Assembly (NCBI RefSeq): GCF_042680125.1
Contig: NZ_JBHTNY010000033.1
Reading direction: 5' to 3' (one strand)
Length of the DNA: 64,000 nt
Source of the DNA: Robinsoniella peoriensis
GTDB lineage: Bacteria; Bacillota; Clostridia; Lachnospirales; Lachnospiraceae
Position numbers and translations under genes: made by a program. Shown here one piece after another: positions 33,429 to 43,008 of this stretch; the stretch's first letter is position 1, and every line of letters starts with the position of its first letter. Below the pieces are notes generated by a model. The model had not been told where the DNA came from, made no database searches, and saw only the letters and a list, made by a program, of their open reading frames with translations.

Positions 33429-34484
33429 ATGAAAAACAAATTTGTAAATAAAATTACCGGTATGATGTTGGCGGCAACACTGGTAATCGGTTCGTTAGCC
33501 GGCTGCGGTGCAGCAGCGGATCAAAAAACGGAAACACAGGCGGCAGCGGCAGCAGAAGGGGAAATTACCGTAACGGATCAAATCGGCAGAGAGGTTACCC
33601 TGAAAGCGCCGGCTAAGAAAATTGTTTCTTCTTATTATATATCAACTGCCATTGCCATTGCTCTTGGTCTTCAGGATGATCTGGTTGGAATTGAAATGAA
33701 GGCAGATACCCGTGAACTGTATAAGAAAGCGGCTCCTGAATTATTAGAACTTCCGGCTGTTGGTTCCGGTAAAGGAATCAACGTTGAGGAAACGGCAAAT
33801 TTAGAACCGGATGTAGTAATTCTGCCTAAGAAGTTAAAAGACTCTGTGGAGCAGTTTGAAAAACTGGATATTCCGGTAATGGTAGTGGATCCGGAAACTT
33901 TGGATAACTACAGGGATTGTGTGTCACTCATGGGCAAAATTGCCGGTGTATCGGATAAAGCATCCGAATTAAATGATTACTATCAGCTGAAGATGGATGA
34001 AGTAGAAGAGATGACCAGAGATCTGACGGATAAACCTACCGTTTATCTTGCTGCAGGAAGCAGTTATTTAAGTACCTGTACCTCAAAAATGTACCAGAAC
34101 GATCTGATAGCAATGGCTGGCGGCACAAATGTGTCACAGGGGCTGGAAGATGGATACTGGGCGGAAGTCTCACCAGAACAGCTGTTAGAATGGAATCCCG
34201 GGTATATCTTTGCAGTAAGTTATGCAGAATATAATCTTACCGATATTACCTCAGATGCGAAATTATCTGAAGTGCAGGCAGTAAAAGATGAAAATGTAAA
34301 AATGTTCCCATCTAACATAGAGCCTTGGGATTATCCGACGCCGTCATCGGTGCTTGGAATTCTCTGGCTGACGCATGTACTTCATCCGGATCTATATTCA
34401 GAAGAGGAATATATACAGGAAGCCCAGGATTTCTACCAGAAATTCTTTGGCATTCAGGTAGAGGCATCTGATCTGGGGCTGTGA
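33429..34484 (+). CDS. ABC substrate-binding lipoprotein (BtuF/FecB class)
   Basis: The 351-residue protein has a lipoprotein signal (LVIGSLAGC, lipobox LAGC at about residue 28) and the class III metal-chelate binding fold (DQIGREVTLKAPAKKIVSSYY, VGSGKGINVEETANLEPDVVILP). With the next two genes it forms an importer of the iron-siderophore, cobalamin or oxyanion type. The operon continues into molybdenum hydroxylase genes, so molybdate or tungstate (as in the MolBCA system) is a plausible cargo. The ATG at 33429 follows GGAGAG. Confidence 0.88.
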   Translation: MKNKFVNKITGMMLAATLVIGSLAGCGAAADQKTETQAAAAAEGEITVTDQIGREVTLKAPAKKIVSSYYISTAIAIALGLQDDLVGIEMKADTRELYKKAAPELLELPAVGSGKGINVEETANLEPDVVILPKKLKDSVEQFEKLDIPVMVVDPETLDNYRDCVSLMGKIAGVSDKASELNDYYQLKMDEVEEMTRDLTDKPTVYLAAGSSYLSTCTSKMYQNDLIAMAGGTNVSQGLEDGYWAEVSPEQLLEWNPGYIFAVSYAEYNLTDITSDAKLSEVQAVKDENVKMFPSNIEPWDYPTPSSVLGILWLTHVLHPDLYSEEEYIQEAQDFYQKFFGIQVEASDLGL

Positions 34485-34534
34485 TTGAAAAGTTATTGCC
34501 GCAGGATGCTGACTAAGATTTAAAAAGGAGTTAT

Positions 34535-35527
34535 ATGAATACGAGAAAAAGGTTTTGGATTTTGACGATCATATTAGTTTGTGTCATATTTTTGTCTTGC
34601 TGTGTAGGGCGGTACGAGTTATCCCTGTCGGATATCTTCGCCATTATAACAGGGCAGGGTAAAAGTGTAATGGACAGGAAACTATTTTACCAGATTCGTC
34701 TGCCCAGAACCTTTTTCGTCGTCTTATCCGGAGGGGCATTAGCGCTGGCCGGTACGGTATATCAGGCAGTTTTCCAGAATCCTTTAGTATCACCGGATGT
34801 TCTGGGTGTGAGCAGCGGATGTTCTGTGGGAGGGATTCTGGGAATTCTGTTTCTGGGACATTCGGCTCTGATTGCACAGGGAGTGACTTTTGCATTTGGA
34901 ATGGGTACCGTAGCACTGGCTATGCTGCTTGTTTCCTGGATGCGGGGAAACAAACGTTATCTGATGATTATTGCCGGAATTATAGTAGGATCTTTAGCGG
35001 ATTCAGTTATTATATTTCTGAAGTATACGGCAGATCCCAACCGGGAACTGGCTGCAATCGAATACTGGCTGATGGGGAGTTTTCAAAATGCAGGATGGGA
35101 TTCCATCATCAGAGTGCTGCCATTTATGGCCGGGGCAGGACTTTTACTTTTTTTATTCCGCTGGAAAATGAAAGTTTTAATTCTTGGAGATGAAGAAGCG
35201 GACGGCCTGGGCATTTCGCCGCATTTTGTAAGGAATATTTCTTTGATATGTGCTACAATACTGGTAGCGGTCGTAGTAAGCGAGGCAGGTGTGGTATCCT
35301 GGATTGGTCTGATTGCACCGCACCTGATCCGGATGTTCAACGGAGACGATTATGTTAAGAATTTTTTCCAAAGTATTTTATTGGGCAGTATCCTGCTGCT
35401 GTTAGCTGACATCTGTTCCAGGAGCCTGGCACAGTCGGAGATACCAATCAGCATTTTCACCTCTTTCTTTGGAGCAGCAGTATTGGTGATATTCTTATGC
35501 AGAGGGAAAAACAGACATGAAAATTAG
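34535..35527 (+). CDS. FecCD-type ABC permease
   Basis: This is a 330-residue integral membrane permease with about nine to ten helices and the FecCD signatures RLPRTFFVVLSGGALALAGTVYQAVFQNPLVSPDVLGVSSG near the start and SWIGLIAPHLIRM near residue 260. A single permease gene suggests a homodimer. AAAGGAG precedes the ATG. It overlaps the ATPase gene by 11 bases, showing one transcript. Confidence 0.92.
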   Translation: MNTRKRFWILTIILVCVIFLSCCVGRYELSLSDIFAIITGQGKSVMDRKLFYQIRLPRTFFVVLSGGALALAGTVYQAVFQNPLVSPDVLGVSSGCSVGGILGILFLGHSALIAQGVTFAFGMGTVALAMLLVSWMRGNKRYLMIIAGIIVGSLADSVIIFLKYTADPNRELAAIEYWLMGSFQNAGWDSIIRVLPFMAGAGLLLFLFRWKMKVLILGDEEADGLGISPHFVRNISLICATILVAVVVSEAGVVSWIGLIAPHLIRMFNGDDYVKNFFQSILLGSILLLLADICSRSLAQSEIPISIFTSFFGAAVLVIFLCRGKNRHEN

Positions 35528-36353
35528 GGTAGAAAACGCATCGGTTTCATTTGGAAAAAAAGAGATATTACAAGGAATCAGTATATCCCTGCCGGAAAAA
35601 GAACTGGTTATGGTCATTGGACCGAATGGCTGCGGGAAAACAACGTTTCTGCGCCTGCTGATGGGATTTCAGAAACCACAGAGCGGCATGGTGTTTTATA
35701 ATGATATTTCGCTTCAAGACCATACCGTTCTGGAAAAAAGCAGAAAAATGGCTTATATGCCGCAAAATCCCCGCAGACAGGAAGATGATGAAGTATTTGA
35801 TTATGTACTGTTAGGGGTTACTCCTTATCTGAATTATTTTTCCCTTCCGGGAAAGGAAGAGAAGGAGCAGGCTGAGCAGGTATTGGCAGAACTGGGACTT
35901 AGCGAATTTAAAAACCGCAGAATGGGTACCTTAAGCGGCGGTGAGCAGCAGATGGTGAACTTTGCCAGAGCCAGAATGCAGAATACGCCCTGGCTGATTT
36001 TAGATGAGCCGATGGCTTCTCTGGATTATAGCCGCCAGCATGAATTTATGCACCGTCTGGTAGAGTACGAGAAGCGGTATGGGCAGGGAATTCTCATGAG
36101 TGTCCATGATCCGAATTTTGCACTGCGTTATGCAGACAGGGTTATTGTAATGGGATATGGTAAGATAGAGGGCATAGTAAGCCGCAGGGAAAATGAATTT
36201 GAAAATAAGCTGACCGGGATATTGAACAAGTCATACGATGGTCATTTACAATTAATAGAAAAAGAAGATTATCATTTTTATTACTGGAAGGAGGAAACAC
36301 ATGTTTCGTGCAAAGGAATTTGTGAAAGCAGAGAGTCTGAAAGAAGCTTATGA
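35517..36353 (+). CDS. FecE-type ABC transporter ATPase
   Basis: This 278-residue ATPase has Walker A GPNGCGKTT (about residue 36), signature LSGGEQQMVNFARA, Walker B WLILDEPMASLD and the H-loop MSVHDPNFALRYAD. It completes the importer with the two upstream genes. Its last 53 bases overlap the start of the FAD subunit of the molybdenum hydroxylase, which ties transport and enzyme into one operon. Confidence 0.92.
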   Translation: MKIRVENASVSFGKKEILQGISISLPEKELVMVIGPNGCGKTTFLRLLMGFQKPQSGMVFYNDISLQDHTVLEKSRKMAYMPQNPRRQEDDEVFDYVLLGVTPYLNYFSLPGKEEKEQAEQVLAELGLSEFKNRRMGTLSGGEQQMVNFARARMQNTPWLILDEPMASLDYSRQHEFMHRLVEYEKRYGQGILMSVHDPNFALRYADRVIVMGYGKIEGIVSRRENEFENKLTGILNKSYDGHLQLIEKEDYHFYYWKEETHVSCKGICESRESERSL

Positions 36354-37077
36354 ATTAAACCAGAAGAGAAGCAGCATTGTTCTGGGAGGATTCGTCTGGC
36401 TGAAGATGGGCGACAGGAATAAGCAGACAGCGATTGATCTGTCTGGACTGGGGTTGGATACCATTGAGGAGAATGATTTAGAATTTTCCATTGGAGCGAT
36501 GTGTTCGCTTCGGATGCTGGAAACCCATGAGGGGCTAAAAAAAGCTTTTGGGGATATTTTTAAAGAATGTACCCGCCATATTGTAGGTGTACAATTTCGT
36601 AACTGTGCAACAGTGGGAGGGAGTATTTTCGGGAGATTTGGATTTTCGGATATCCTTACCTGTATGATGGCGCTGGATACTTATGTGGAATTATATAAGG
36701 GAGGAATAATTCCTCTGAAGGAATTTGTAAATTTGCCAAAGGATTCAGACATACTGGTACGTGTGATAATCAAAAAGGATGGCCGTAAGGCGGCTTATAT
36801 GTCAGAGAGACAGACTAAGACAGATTTTCCGGTCATAGCCTGTTGTGTGGCAAAAGATAACGACAGATGGTATGTGGCAGTGGGTGCCAGACCTTACCGT
36901 GCTATGCAGGTTACGCTGACTGCAGATGAGACAAAGACTTTGGAGGATCTGGCAAAAGAAGCATCCATCAGATTTTCTTATGGCAGCAATTTAAGAGGAA
37001 GTGCAGAGTACCGGGAACATCTGGCAAAAGTCTGTATCAGGCGCTGTGCCTGTAAAATTACAGGAGGTGAGGCATAA
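36301..37077 (+). CDS. molybdenum hydroxylase FAD subunit (XdhB/CoxM-like)
   Basis: The 258-residue subunit carries the FAD-binding PCMH fold of xanthine dehydrogenase-like enzymes. The motif VGVQFRNCATVGGSIFGRFGFSDI (about residues 97-120) corresponds to the TVGGN-type FAD loop. It passes electrons from the iron-sulfur subunit to NAD or another acceptor. GGAAGGAGG before the ATG supports the start inside the preceding ATPase gene. The small subunit gene follows after two bases. Confidence 0.9.
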   Translation: MFRAKEFVKAESLKEAYELNQKRSSIVLGGFVWLKMGDRNKQTAIDLSGLGLDTIEENDLEFSIGAMCSLRMLETHEGLKKAFGDIFKECTRHIVGVQFRNCATVGGSIFGRFGFSDILTCMMALDTYVELYKGGIIPLKEFVNLPKDSDILVRVIIKKDGRKAAYMSERQTKTDFPVIACCVAKDNDRWYVAVGARPYRAMQVTLTADETKTLEDLAKEASIRFSYGSNLRGSAEYREHLAKVCIRRCACKITGGEA

Positions 37078-37079
37078 GT

Positions 37080-37535
37080 ATGGAGATTAAATTTCTTTTA
37101 AACGGAAAACCGGTAACTGCAAGTATTGAAGCAGATGCTGTTTTGTTAGATGTAGTACGTGAAAAAGGCTGTTACAGCGTCAAGCGGGGATGTGAGACAG
37201 CGAACTGCGGACTGTGCACCGTTCTGGTTGATCAAACTCCGGTATTGTCCTGTTCCACACTGGCGGCGCGGGTTAACGGGAAACAGGTCATGACACTGGA
37301 GGGAATGCAGGAAGAAGCAAAGGCATTTGGGACGTTCCTCGCTAACGAAGGAGCGGAACAGTGCGGGTTTTGCAGTCCCGGTTTTATTATGAATGTGTTG
37401 GCCATGGAAAAGGAATTGGTAAAACCTACCGAAGAGGAAATAAAAGAATACCTGGCCGGCAATCTTTGCAGATGCACGGGATATATGGGGCAGCTTCGGG
37501 CGATCCATAAATATTTGAACAGGGAGGAGAAATAG
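37080..37535 (+). CDS. molybdenum hydroxylase [2Fe-2S] subunit (XdhC/CoxS-like)
   Basis: This is a 151-residue subunit with two [2Fe-2S] clusters. The plant-ferredoxin type cysteines are in CETANCGLC and LSCS, and the second helical cluster in EQCGFCSPGF and CRCTGYMGQ. It moves electrons between the molybdenum centre and FAD. It is placed between the FAD and molybdopterin subunit genes, an order common for CoxMSL-type enzymes. Confidence 0.94.
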   Translation: MEIKFLLNGKPVTASIEADAVLLDVVREKGCYSVKRGCETANCGLCTVLVDQTPVLSCSTLAARVNGKQVMTLEGMQEEAKAFGTFLANEGAEQCGFCSPGFIMNVLAMEKELVKPTEEEIKEYLAGNLCRCTGYMGQLRAIHKYLNREEK

Positions 37536-37563
37536 TTTGAAGGTACGGAGACAGGAGGAACGT

Positions 37564-39858
37564 ATGGAGATGAAACAACGATTAGTGAATACACCTGTGA
37601 TGAAAAAAGATGCCATGGCGCTGGTAACAGGACAGCCCGTATATACAGAAGATCTGGCTCCCAAAGACTGCCTGATTGTAAAAGTACTCAGAAGCTCTCA
37701 TGCCCATGCTCTTATTGAAGAAATAAACACTGCGGCAGCACTTAAAGTTCCGGATATAACCGGTATTTATACCTATGAGGATGTACCGGAGAAAAGATTT
37801 ACAATGGCGGGGCAGACCTATCCGGAGCCCAGCCCTTATGACCGTCTGATTCTGGATCAGAGAGTACGGTTTGTGGGAGATGCAGTTGCAATTGTTGCAG
37901 GAGAAACAGAAAAGGCCGTGGACAGGGCGATGCGCCTGATCAAGGTGAAATACCAGGTCTGCGAACCTGTGCTTGATTTTCACAAAGCGAAAGGAAATGA
38001 TATCTTAGTTCATCCGGAAGAAAACTGGAAAAGTCTGTGTCCGGTTGGGGCTGATAATAAGCAGAACCTCTGTGCCCGGGCCAGTGATGAACACGGTGAT
38101 GTGGAAGGCGTTCTTGAAAAATGCAGATACCGTGTGGAACAGACATACCACACCAAGGCGAACCAGCAGGCGATGATGGAAACTTTCCGTACGTTCACTT
38201 ATATGGACGTCTATGGAAGGCTGAATATTGTATCCTCAACCCAGGTTACGTTCCATGTAAGAAGGATCCTGTCACATGCACTGGATATTCCCAAATCGAA
38301 GATTCGTGTCATAAAACCCCGAATCGGCGGTGGGTTTGGAGCTAAGCAGACTGTTGTAGCGGAGGTTTATCCGGCATTTGTCACCATGCAGACAGGAAGA
38401 GCGGCGAAGATCATTTATTCCCGCTATGAGTCACAGATTGCCTCTTCTCCACGGCATGAAATGGAGATCAAAGTAAGGCTGGGTGCCGATGAAGAAGGAA
38501 TCATCAGGGCAATTGATGTCTATACCCTTTCTAATACAGGCGCTTACGGGGAACACGGACCGACTACAGTTGGGCTTTCCGGACATAAATCCATTCCCCT
38601 CTATGGAAAGGTGGATGCATTTAAGTTTGCCTATGATGTTGTGTATACCAATGTAATGTCTGCCGGTGCATATCGCGGATATGGGGCAACACAGGGGATA
38701 TTTGCAGTGGAATCTGCAGTGAACGAACTGGCGGCACAGATGAAAATGGATCCGATCGTATTGAGACAAAAAAATATGGTGCAGGAAGGCCAGGTTATGC
38801 CTGCGTACTATGGAGAAACAGCCAACAGCTGTGCCCTGGACCGCTGCATGGCACGGGGCAAAGAGATGATAGGCTGGGATGAGAAGTTTCCCTGCAGGGA
38901 TATGGGAAATGGAAAAGTCAGGGGTGTAGGGGTAGCAATGGCTATGCAGGGATCCGCTATTTCTAATGTAGATACTGCATCGGTTGCCATCAAAGTCAAT
39001 GATGACGGATTCTACAGCCTGATGATCGGAGCTTCCGATATGGGAACGGGATGTGACACCATACTGGCACAAATGGCGGCAGACTGTCTGAACTGCCGCA
39101 TGGAAGACATTGTGGTGCATGGAGTTGATACGGACATCTCGCCTTATGATTCCGGTTCCTATGCATCCAGTACCACTTACCTTACCGGGATGGCAGTAGT
39201 GAAAACTTGTGAAAGTCTGATCCGCAAGATCTGTGAAAAGGGCGCATGCTATCTGGGTCTTAAGACAGAACAGGTGGATTTTGACGGTGAAAAAGTATAT
39301 GAGACAGACGGGGATAAATCCATCTCCTTAAAAGATATCGGTAATCATGTAATGTGTAATAATGAAGAGGCGCTTATGGCTTCCGAAGCACATTCTTCTC
39401 CTGTATCACCTCCGCCATTTATGGTTGGATTGGCGGAAGTAGAGATTGATAAAGAAACCGGACATATTGAATTGATTGATTATGTGGCGGTTGTGGACTG
39501 TGGAACAGTGGTGAATACTAATCTCGCCAGAATTCAGGTGGAGGGCGGCATTGCCCAGGGAATCGGCATGGCGTTATTCGAAGATATTACCTATTCCGAA
39601 AAAGGACAGATGTATCAGAATTCATTTATGCAGTATAAGCTTCCAGGCAGACAGGATGTAGGAAATGTCAGGGTGGAATTCGAAAGCAGCTACGAGCCCA
39701 CAGGACCATTTGGAGCAAAATCCATTGGAGAGATCGTAATAAATACACCATCACCGGCAATTGCACATGCAGTATATAATGCAGTCGGGGTGCAGATACG
39801 GACACTCCCAATCACTTCTGAAAAAATATATTTTCATATGCAGGAGAAAGATTCATGA
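37564..39858 (+). CDS. molybdenum hydroxylase catalytic subunit (XdhA/CoxL-like)
   Basis: This 764-residue large subunit binds the molybdopterin cytosine dinucleotide cofactor. Visible motifs are RIGGGFGAKQ (about residue 255), the substrate-pocket loop MSAGAYRGYGATQG, and the C-terminal GPFGAKSIGEIVINTP with the catalytic-type glutamate. The substrate is not obvious. Purines or nicotinate-like heterocycles are the usual choices, and the nearby xpt and permease favour a purine. ACAGGAGG before ATG 37564 selects that start. It overlaps the MocA-like gene by four bases. Confidence 0.92.
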   Translation: MEMKQRLVNTPVMKKDAMALVTGQPVYTEDLAPKDCLIVKVLRSSHAHALIEEINTAAALKVPDITGIYTYEDVPEKRFTMAGQTYPEPSPYDRLILDQRVRFVGDAVAIVAGETEKAVDRAMRLIKVKYQVCEPVLDFHKAKGNDILVHPEENWKSLCPVGADNKQNLCARASDEHGDVEGVLEKCRYRVEQTYHTKANQQAMMETFRTFTYMDVYGRLNIVSSTQVTFHVRRILSHALDIPKSKIRVIKPRIGGGFGAKQTVVAEVYPAFVTMQTGRAAKIIYSRYESQIASSPRHEMEIKVRLGADEEGIIRAIDVYTLSNTGAYGEHGPTTVGLSGHKSIPLYGKVDAFKFAYDVVYTNVMSAGAYRGYGATQGIFAVESAVNELAAQMKMDPIVLRQKNMVQEGQVMPAYYGETANSCALDRCMARGKEMIGWDEKFPCRDMGNGKVRGVGVAMAMQGSAISNVDTASVAIKVNDDGFYSLMIGASDMGTGCDTILAQMAADCLNCRMEDIVVHGVDTDISPYDSGSYASSTTYLTGMAVVKTCESLIRKICEKGACYLGLKTEQVDFDGEKVYETDGDKSISLKDIGNHVMCNNEEALMASEAHSSPVSPPPFMVGLAEVEIDKETGHIELIDYVAVVDCGTVVNTNLARIQVEGGIAQGIGMALFEDITYSEKGQMYQNSFMQYKLPGRQDVGNVRVEFESSYEPTGPFGAKSIGEIVINTPSPAIAHAVYNAVGVQIRTLPITSEKIYFHMQEKDS

Positions 39859-40424
39859 ACCTGGCATTAATTCTGCTGGCGGCTGGAAACAGCCGCCGTT
39901 TTAAAAGCAACAAACTGTTATATGAAATAGATGAAAGTCCTATGTATCTCCATATTGTGAAAGAAATTGAAAAATTACCCGGGGATACATTTGTATCAAA
40001 AATCATTGTTACGCAATATCCCCAAATAGAGCAGGAAATGAAAAAGAGAGGATACCGCACGATTCGGAATGCCCACAGTGAATGGGGGATTTCTCATTCC
40101 ATTAAGTTAGGCATAACAGCGCTTTGCAGCGAAAATAATATTGTGGATGGAATCTGCTTTGCTGTTTGTGATCAGCCCTTTTTAACAGCGCAAACCATAA
40201 CGGCGCTGATTCAGACCTGGACGACGGGCCAAAAAGGTATTGCCTGCCTGAAATATAAGGAACATACCGGTAATCCGGTTATCTTCCACTGGAAATACAA
40301 AGATGAACTGCTGGGTCTGGAAGGTGATACGGGAGGGAAAAAAGTCTTGAACAGGCATAAGCAGGAGGCAGTGTATTGTGAGATTACGGATGGAAGAGAA
40401 TTAGAAGATATGGATTTTCAATAA
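39855..40424 (+). CDS. MocA-like molybdenum cofactor nucleotidyltransferase
   Basis: This 189-residue NTP-transferase fold protein (LILLAAGNSRRFKSNKLLYEID, with the nucleotide loop LAAGxSxRF) resembles MocA/YgfJ, which attach CMP to molybdopterin for xanthine dehydrogenase-family enzymes. AVCDQPFLTAQTI and KEHTGNPVIF are further family motifs. Its overlap with the catalytic subunit gene fits a dedicated cofactor maturation step. The usual chaperone XdhC is not in the window. Confidence 0.87.
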   Translation: MNLALILLAAGNSRRFKSNKLLYEIDESPMYLHIVKEIEKLPGDTFVSKIIVTQYPQIEQEMKKRGYRTIRNAHSEWGISHSIKLGITALCSENNIVDGICFAVCDQPFLTAQTITALIQTWTTGQKGIACLKYKEHTGNPVIFHWKYKDELLGLEGDTGGKKVLNRHKQEAVYCEITDGRELEDMDFQ

Positions 40425-40540
40425 AGGACCCTTTTTATAATTTAATGTGCCAAAATCGGGAATATAACTCAGCAGCGCCGAATATATATAATACAGGAGT
40501 ATTTTTCTTTGCAGGGGCAAAGGTAAAAGGGGGCGATTAT

Positions 40541-40774
40541 ATGAAGCGGCTGAATCACGTATTTCCTGTAATAGTACTGATACTGTCATGTGTTTTCAGT
40601 GCATTTCTGGTGCTTGATTTTTGCAATCCGGCGATGAATCTGATGGATACGAAAGTTTCTCATTTGTTGTTATGGGCATTTTGCATTCTATCTATCATAT
40701 GCACCGTGAACCGGATGTATGAGCAGCGCAGGCAGGAAGTTTTATTTGGGGATGATCCTCAAGAATGGTGCTGA
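40541..40774 (+). CDS. small membrane protein (77 aa)
   Basis: This is a short protein with two predicted membrane helices (about residues 8-28 and 42-60) and a charged C-terminus (NRMYEQRRQEVLFGDDPQEWC). AAAGGGGG before ATG 40541 supports the start. I do not recognise a family. Confidence 0.6.
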   Translation: MKRLNHVFPVIVLILSCVFSAFLVLDFCNPAMNLMDTKVSHLLLWAFCILSIICTVNRMYEQRRQEVLFGDDPQEWC

Positions 40775-40875
40775 ATTAAGGGGCAGACAGGGCAAATAGT
40801 AGAAAAATATTTTCAGGATGGTAAATAATGAAAATATATATTATAATAAATCTGAGCATATCTGAAAATTCAATA

Positions 40876-40910
40876 AATCCGGATAAGAGGTAAAGATGCA
40901 CATCCGGATT
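40876..40910 (+). other. hairpin in the mgsA upstream region
   Basis: AATCCGGAT and ATCCGGATT form a perfect nine-bp inverted repeat with a 17-base loop, 60 bases before mgsA. There is no T run, so it is either a leader structure or a regulator site. Confidence 0.45.
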
Positions 40911-40970
40911 CAGATCATTTTCAGGTTGCGGATGAATACTATATTTGAATTATGAGAGGAGCATTGTATT

Positions 40971-41441
40971 ATGAAAGATGAATACATTGAATTCACCATC
41001 GGTAAGCAGAAGAGTATTGCCCTGATTGCCCATGATGGAAAAAAACAGGAATTAATTGACTGGTGTGAAGCGAATAAAGAAATCCTGAAAAATCATTTTC
41101 TATGTGGAACAGGAACGACAGCAAGAATGATTACCGATAAGACAGGACTTCCTGTAAAAGGCTACAACAGCGGTCCATTAGGCGGAGATCAGCAGATCGG
41201 TGCTAAAATTGTGGAAGGCAATATTAACTTTGTAATTTTCTTTTCTGATCCTCTGGAAGCACAGCCTCATGATCCGGATGTTAAGGCACTTCTTAGAATT
41301 GCCCAGGTTTATGACATCCCCATCGCAAATAACAAGGCTACGGCAGACTTTATGATCACTTCCAAATTCATGGACAGTGAGTATAATCATCAGGTCATCA
41401 ACTTCAAGAGAAATATTCAGGAGAGAGCAAAAACATTATAA
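40971..41441 (+). CDS. mgsA: methylglyoxal synthase
   Basis: The 156-residue enzyme converts dihydroxyacetone phosphate to methylglyoxal, a bypass used when sugar phosphates accumulate. The motifs match: IALIAHDGKKQELIDWC, LCGTGTTARMI (phosphate site), GPLGGDQQIGAKI with the catalytic Asp, and FFSDPLEAQPHDPDVKALLR. GAGAGGAG lies before the ATG. It is monocistronic between a hairpin and a bidirectional terminator. Confidence 0.96.
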   Translation: MKDEYIEFTIGKQKSIALIAHDGKKQELIDWCEANKEILKNHFLCGTGTTARMITDKTGLPVKGYNSGPLGGDQQIGAKIVEGNINFVIFFSDPLEAQPHDPDVKALLRIAQVYDIPIANNKATADFMITSKFMDSEYNHQVINFKRNIQERAKTL

Positions 41442-41477
41442 AAGAGATGTTTTGAAAATGAATATGGTGAAGAAATA

Positions 41478-41518
41478 AAAGTCTTTTTTCCAGAGAGTTG
41501 TGGAAAAAAGACTTTTTT
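41478..41518. terminator. bidirectional terminator mgsA/MFS
   Basis: AAAGTCTTTTTTCC and GGAAAAAAGACTTT form a perfect stem with T runs on both sides, between convergent genes. Confidence 0.85.
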
Positions 41519-41531
41519 GAATTGTATATCT

Positions 41532-42845
41532 TTATATCTTCTTAAGTACAAAATGCACATAACAGGAACATCCAATGATCAGTCCACCTGACAGCACGAA
41601 CAGGAACTGCATTCCGCTGACAGCCATGCCAAGGAGATTCCCTGCAGGCAATATGGTTAAGAGTGCAGCGCCCAGCAGACTGGATGCAAATCCGATCATA
41701 CCGGCATAGGCACTGTTGGCTCCTACAAAAAGCATTTGCTTGTTATCCGGTGCATACTGGTATTGCACGTTAAATACCGAAATGGCAATTCCGCCCCAGG
41801 CGATTCCGGACAGTGACTGGAGAATTGGCTGCAGAACCAGGCAGGATTCTTTTGTCATAAAGAACCAGCTGATATGTACACAACCAAGAAGCAGCATGGA
41901 GGTCTTGGTAACCCAGAGCCAGGATTTGCGATCCGCCAGCCTTCCCCAGATGCCGGATGCAAATACTCTCGATAAAGATGCGATCAGCCCCAAAAATGTC
42001 ATATAGGTGTAATCCAGGTTCAGCCCGGTTACCATATAAACACTGAAAAATGGAGCAGCAATCTGGAGACCCAGATTCCAGAATCCATAAAATCCGATGA
42101 TTTTACGAAAGCCTTTATTTTTTAATGGTTCCGTAAAAACGTGTTTCAGGCGGGTCCGTTCTTTGTATTCCTCCTGGATCGGCTCTTTGGCGGAGGAAAA
42201 ACAATAGAAATTAACAAATGTCATGGCAAGGACTGCCAAACCGATTGTTAAAAAGCCTGCCTGTTCGGCATTCTGATAGCGGAACCAATCCAGCAGTTTT
42301 CCCATGGAAAGAGAAACGATGGTGGTAAAAGCCAGTGCCTTTGCATCCCGTTTGCCAAGGTAAGAACCAAGTTCTCTTCCGGGTACCAGTTTTCTCAGCC
42401 AGTTTCCCGCTCCGGTTCCGATAAATGCTCCGCATCCATGTGCTGCTGCGAAAATGCCTACCACGGCGGCAAGCCGGAAGGCAGGTTCTCTGACAAACAG
42501 AGGCACAAAGAAAATCAGGGTCAGCAGCAGGCGGTGCATCAGGGCAAGAAATGCGATGATAAATTTTTTCTCACGGAGGTTTTCCAGAACTACCGTGGAA
42601 AAAAGCTGTACCACGCAAAGCAATGTGGGGATTGCGCCGATAATTCCATTCAGGGAGTCATCGGCCCCCATCATACTTGCGTATCCAGAGAGGAAGGCTC
42701 CGCTGGTCAGGGCGAGAACCCCGTTTGCCATGCTTCCTTCCAGGACGAACAGGCTTCGGCTTCTCTTAAAATCGGCTTCATTCATTGGCTGACGGCTGTA
42801 ATAGGTATCAGAAATAAATGTTCTCATGTGAGTTATAGCATACAT
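41532..42845 (-). CDS. MFS transporter
   Basis: This is a 437-residue transporter of the major facilitator superfamily with about 12 helices. RSLFVLEGSMANGVLALTSGAFLSGYASMMGA near the start and LADRKSWLWVTKTSM in the middle loop are the recognisable parts. The helices and short loops fill the whole length. Substrate unknown; the place beside AraC and LacI regulators and a GH31 glycosidase suggests a sugar or oligosaccharide. AAAGAAAGG lies upstream of the ATG, and the promoter region is shared with the divergent AraC gene. Confidence 0.85.
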   Translation of the reverse strand: MYAITHMRTFISDTYYSRQPMNEADFKRSRSLFVLEGSMANGVLALTSGAFLSGYASMMGADDSLNGIIGAIPTLLCVVQLFSTVVLENLREKKFIIAFLALMHRLLLTLIFFVPLFVREPAFRLAAVVGIFAAAHGCGAFIGTGAGNWLRKLVPGRELGSYLGKRDAKALAFTTIVSLSMGKLLDWFRYQNAEQAGFLTIGLAVLAMTFVNFYCFSSAKEPIQEEYKERTRLKHVFTEPLKNKGFRKIIGFYGFWNLGLQIAAPFFSVYMVTGLNLDYTYMTFLGLIASLSRVFASGIWGRLADRKSWLWVTKTSMLLLGCVHISWFFMTKESCLVLQPILQSLSGIAWGGIAISVFNVQYQYAPDNKQMLFVGANSAYAGMIGFASSLLGAALLTILPAGNLLGMAVSGMQFLFVLSGGLIIGCSCYVHFVLKKI

Positions 42846-43008
42846 GATAAAAATACCTTTCTTTTTTTCGCAATATTTGATATTCTGTATGTAATTTGAG
42901 GCGCCATCAAATTAACTCTATTTTGTCATTAACAGGCGTTTTCTACAAGAAGAGAAATGGCGATAAAAACATGAAAATTCCGACTTTTCAAATACATGGG
43001 AGGAAATG

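Noticed and set aside
42438..42899. Plus-strand frame opposite the MFS gene
   Set aside because: It is low-complexity and contradicts the clear transporter frame on the other strand.
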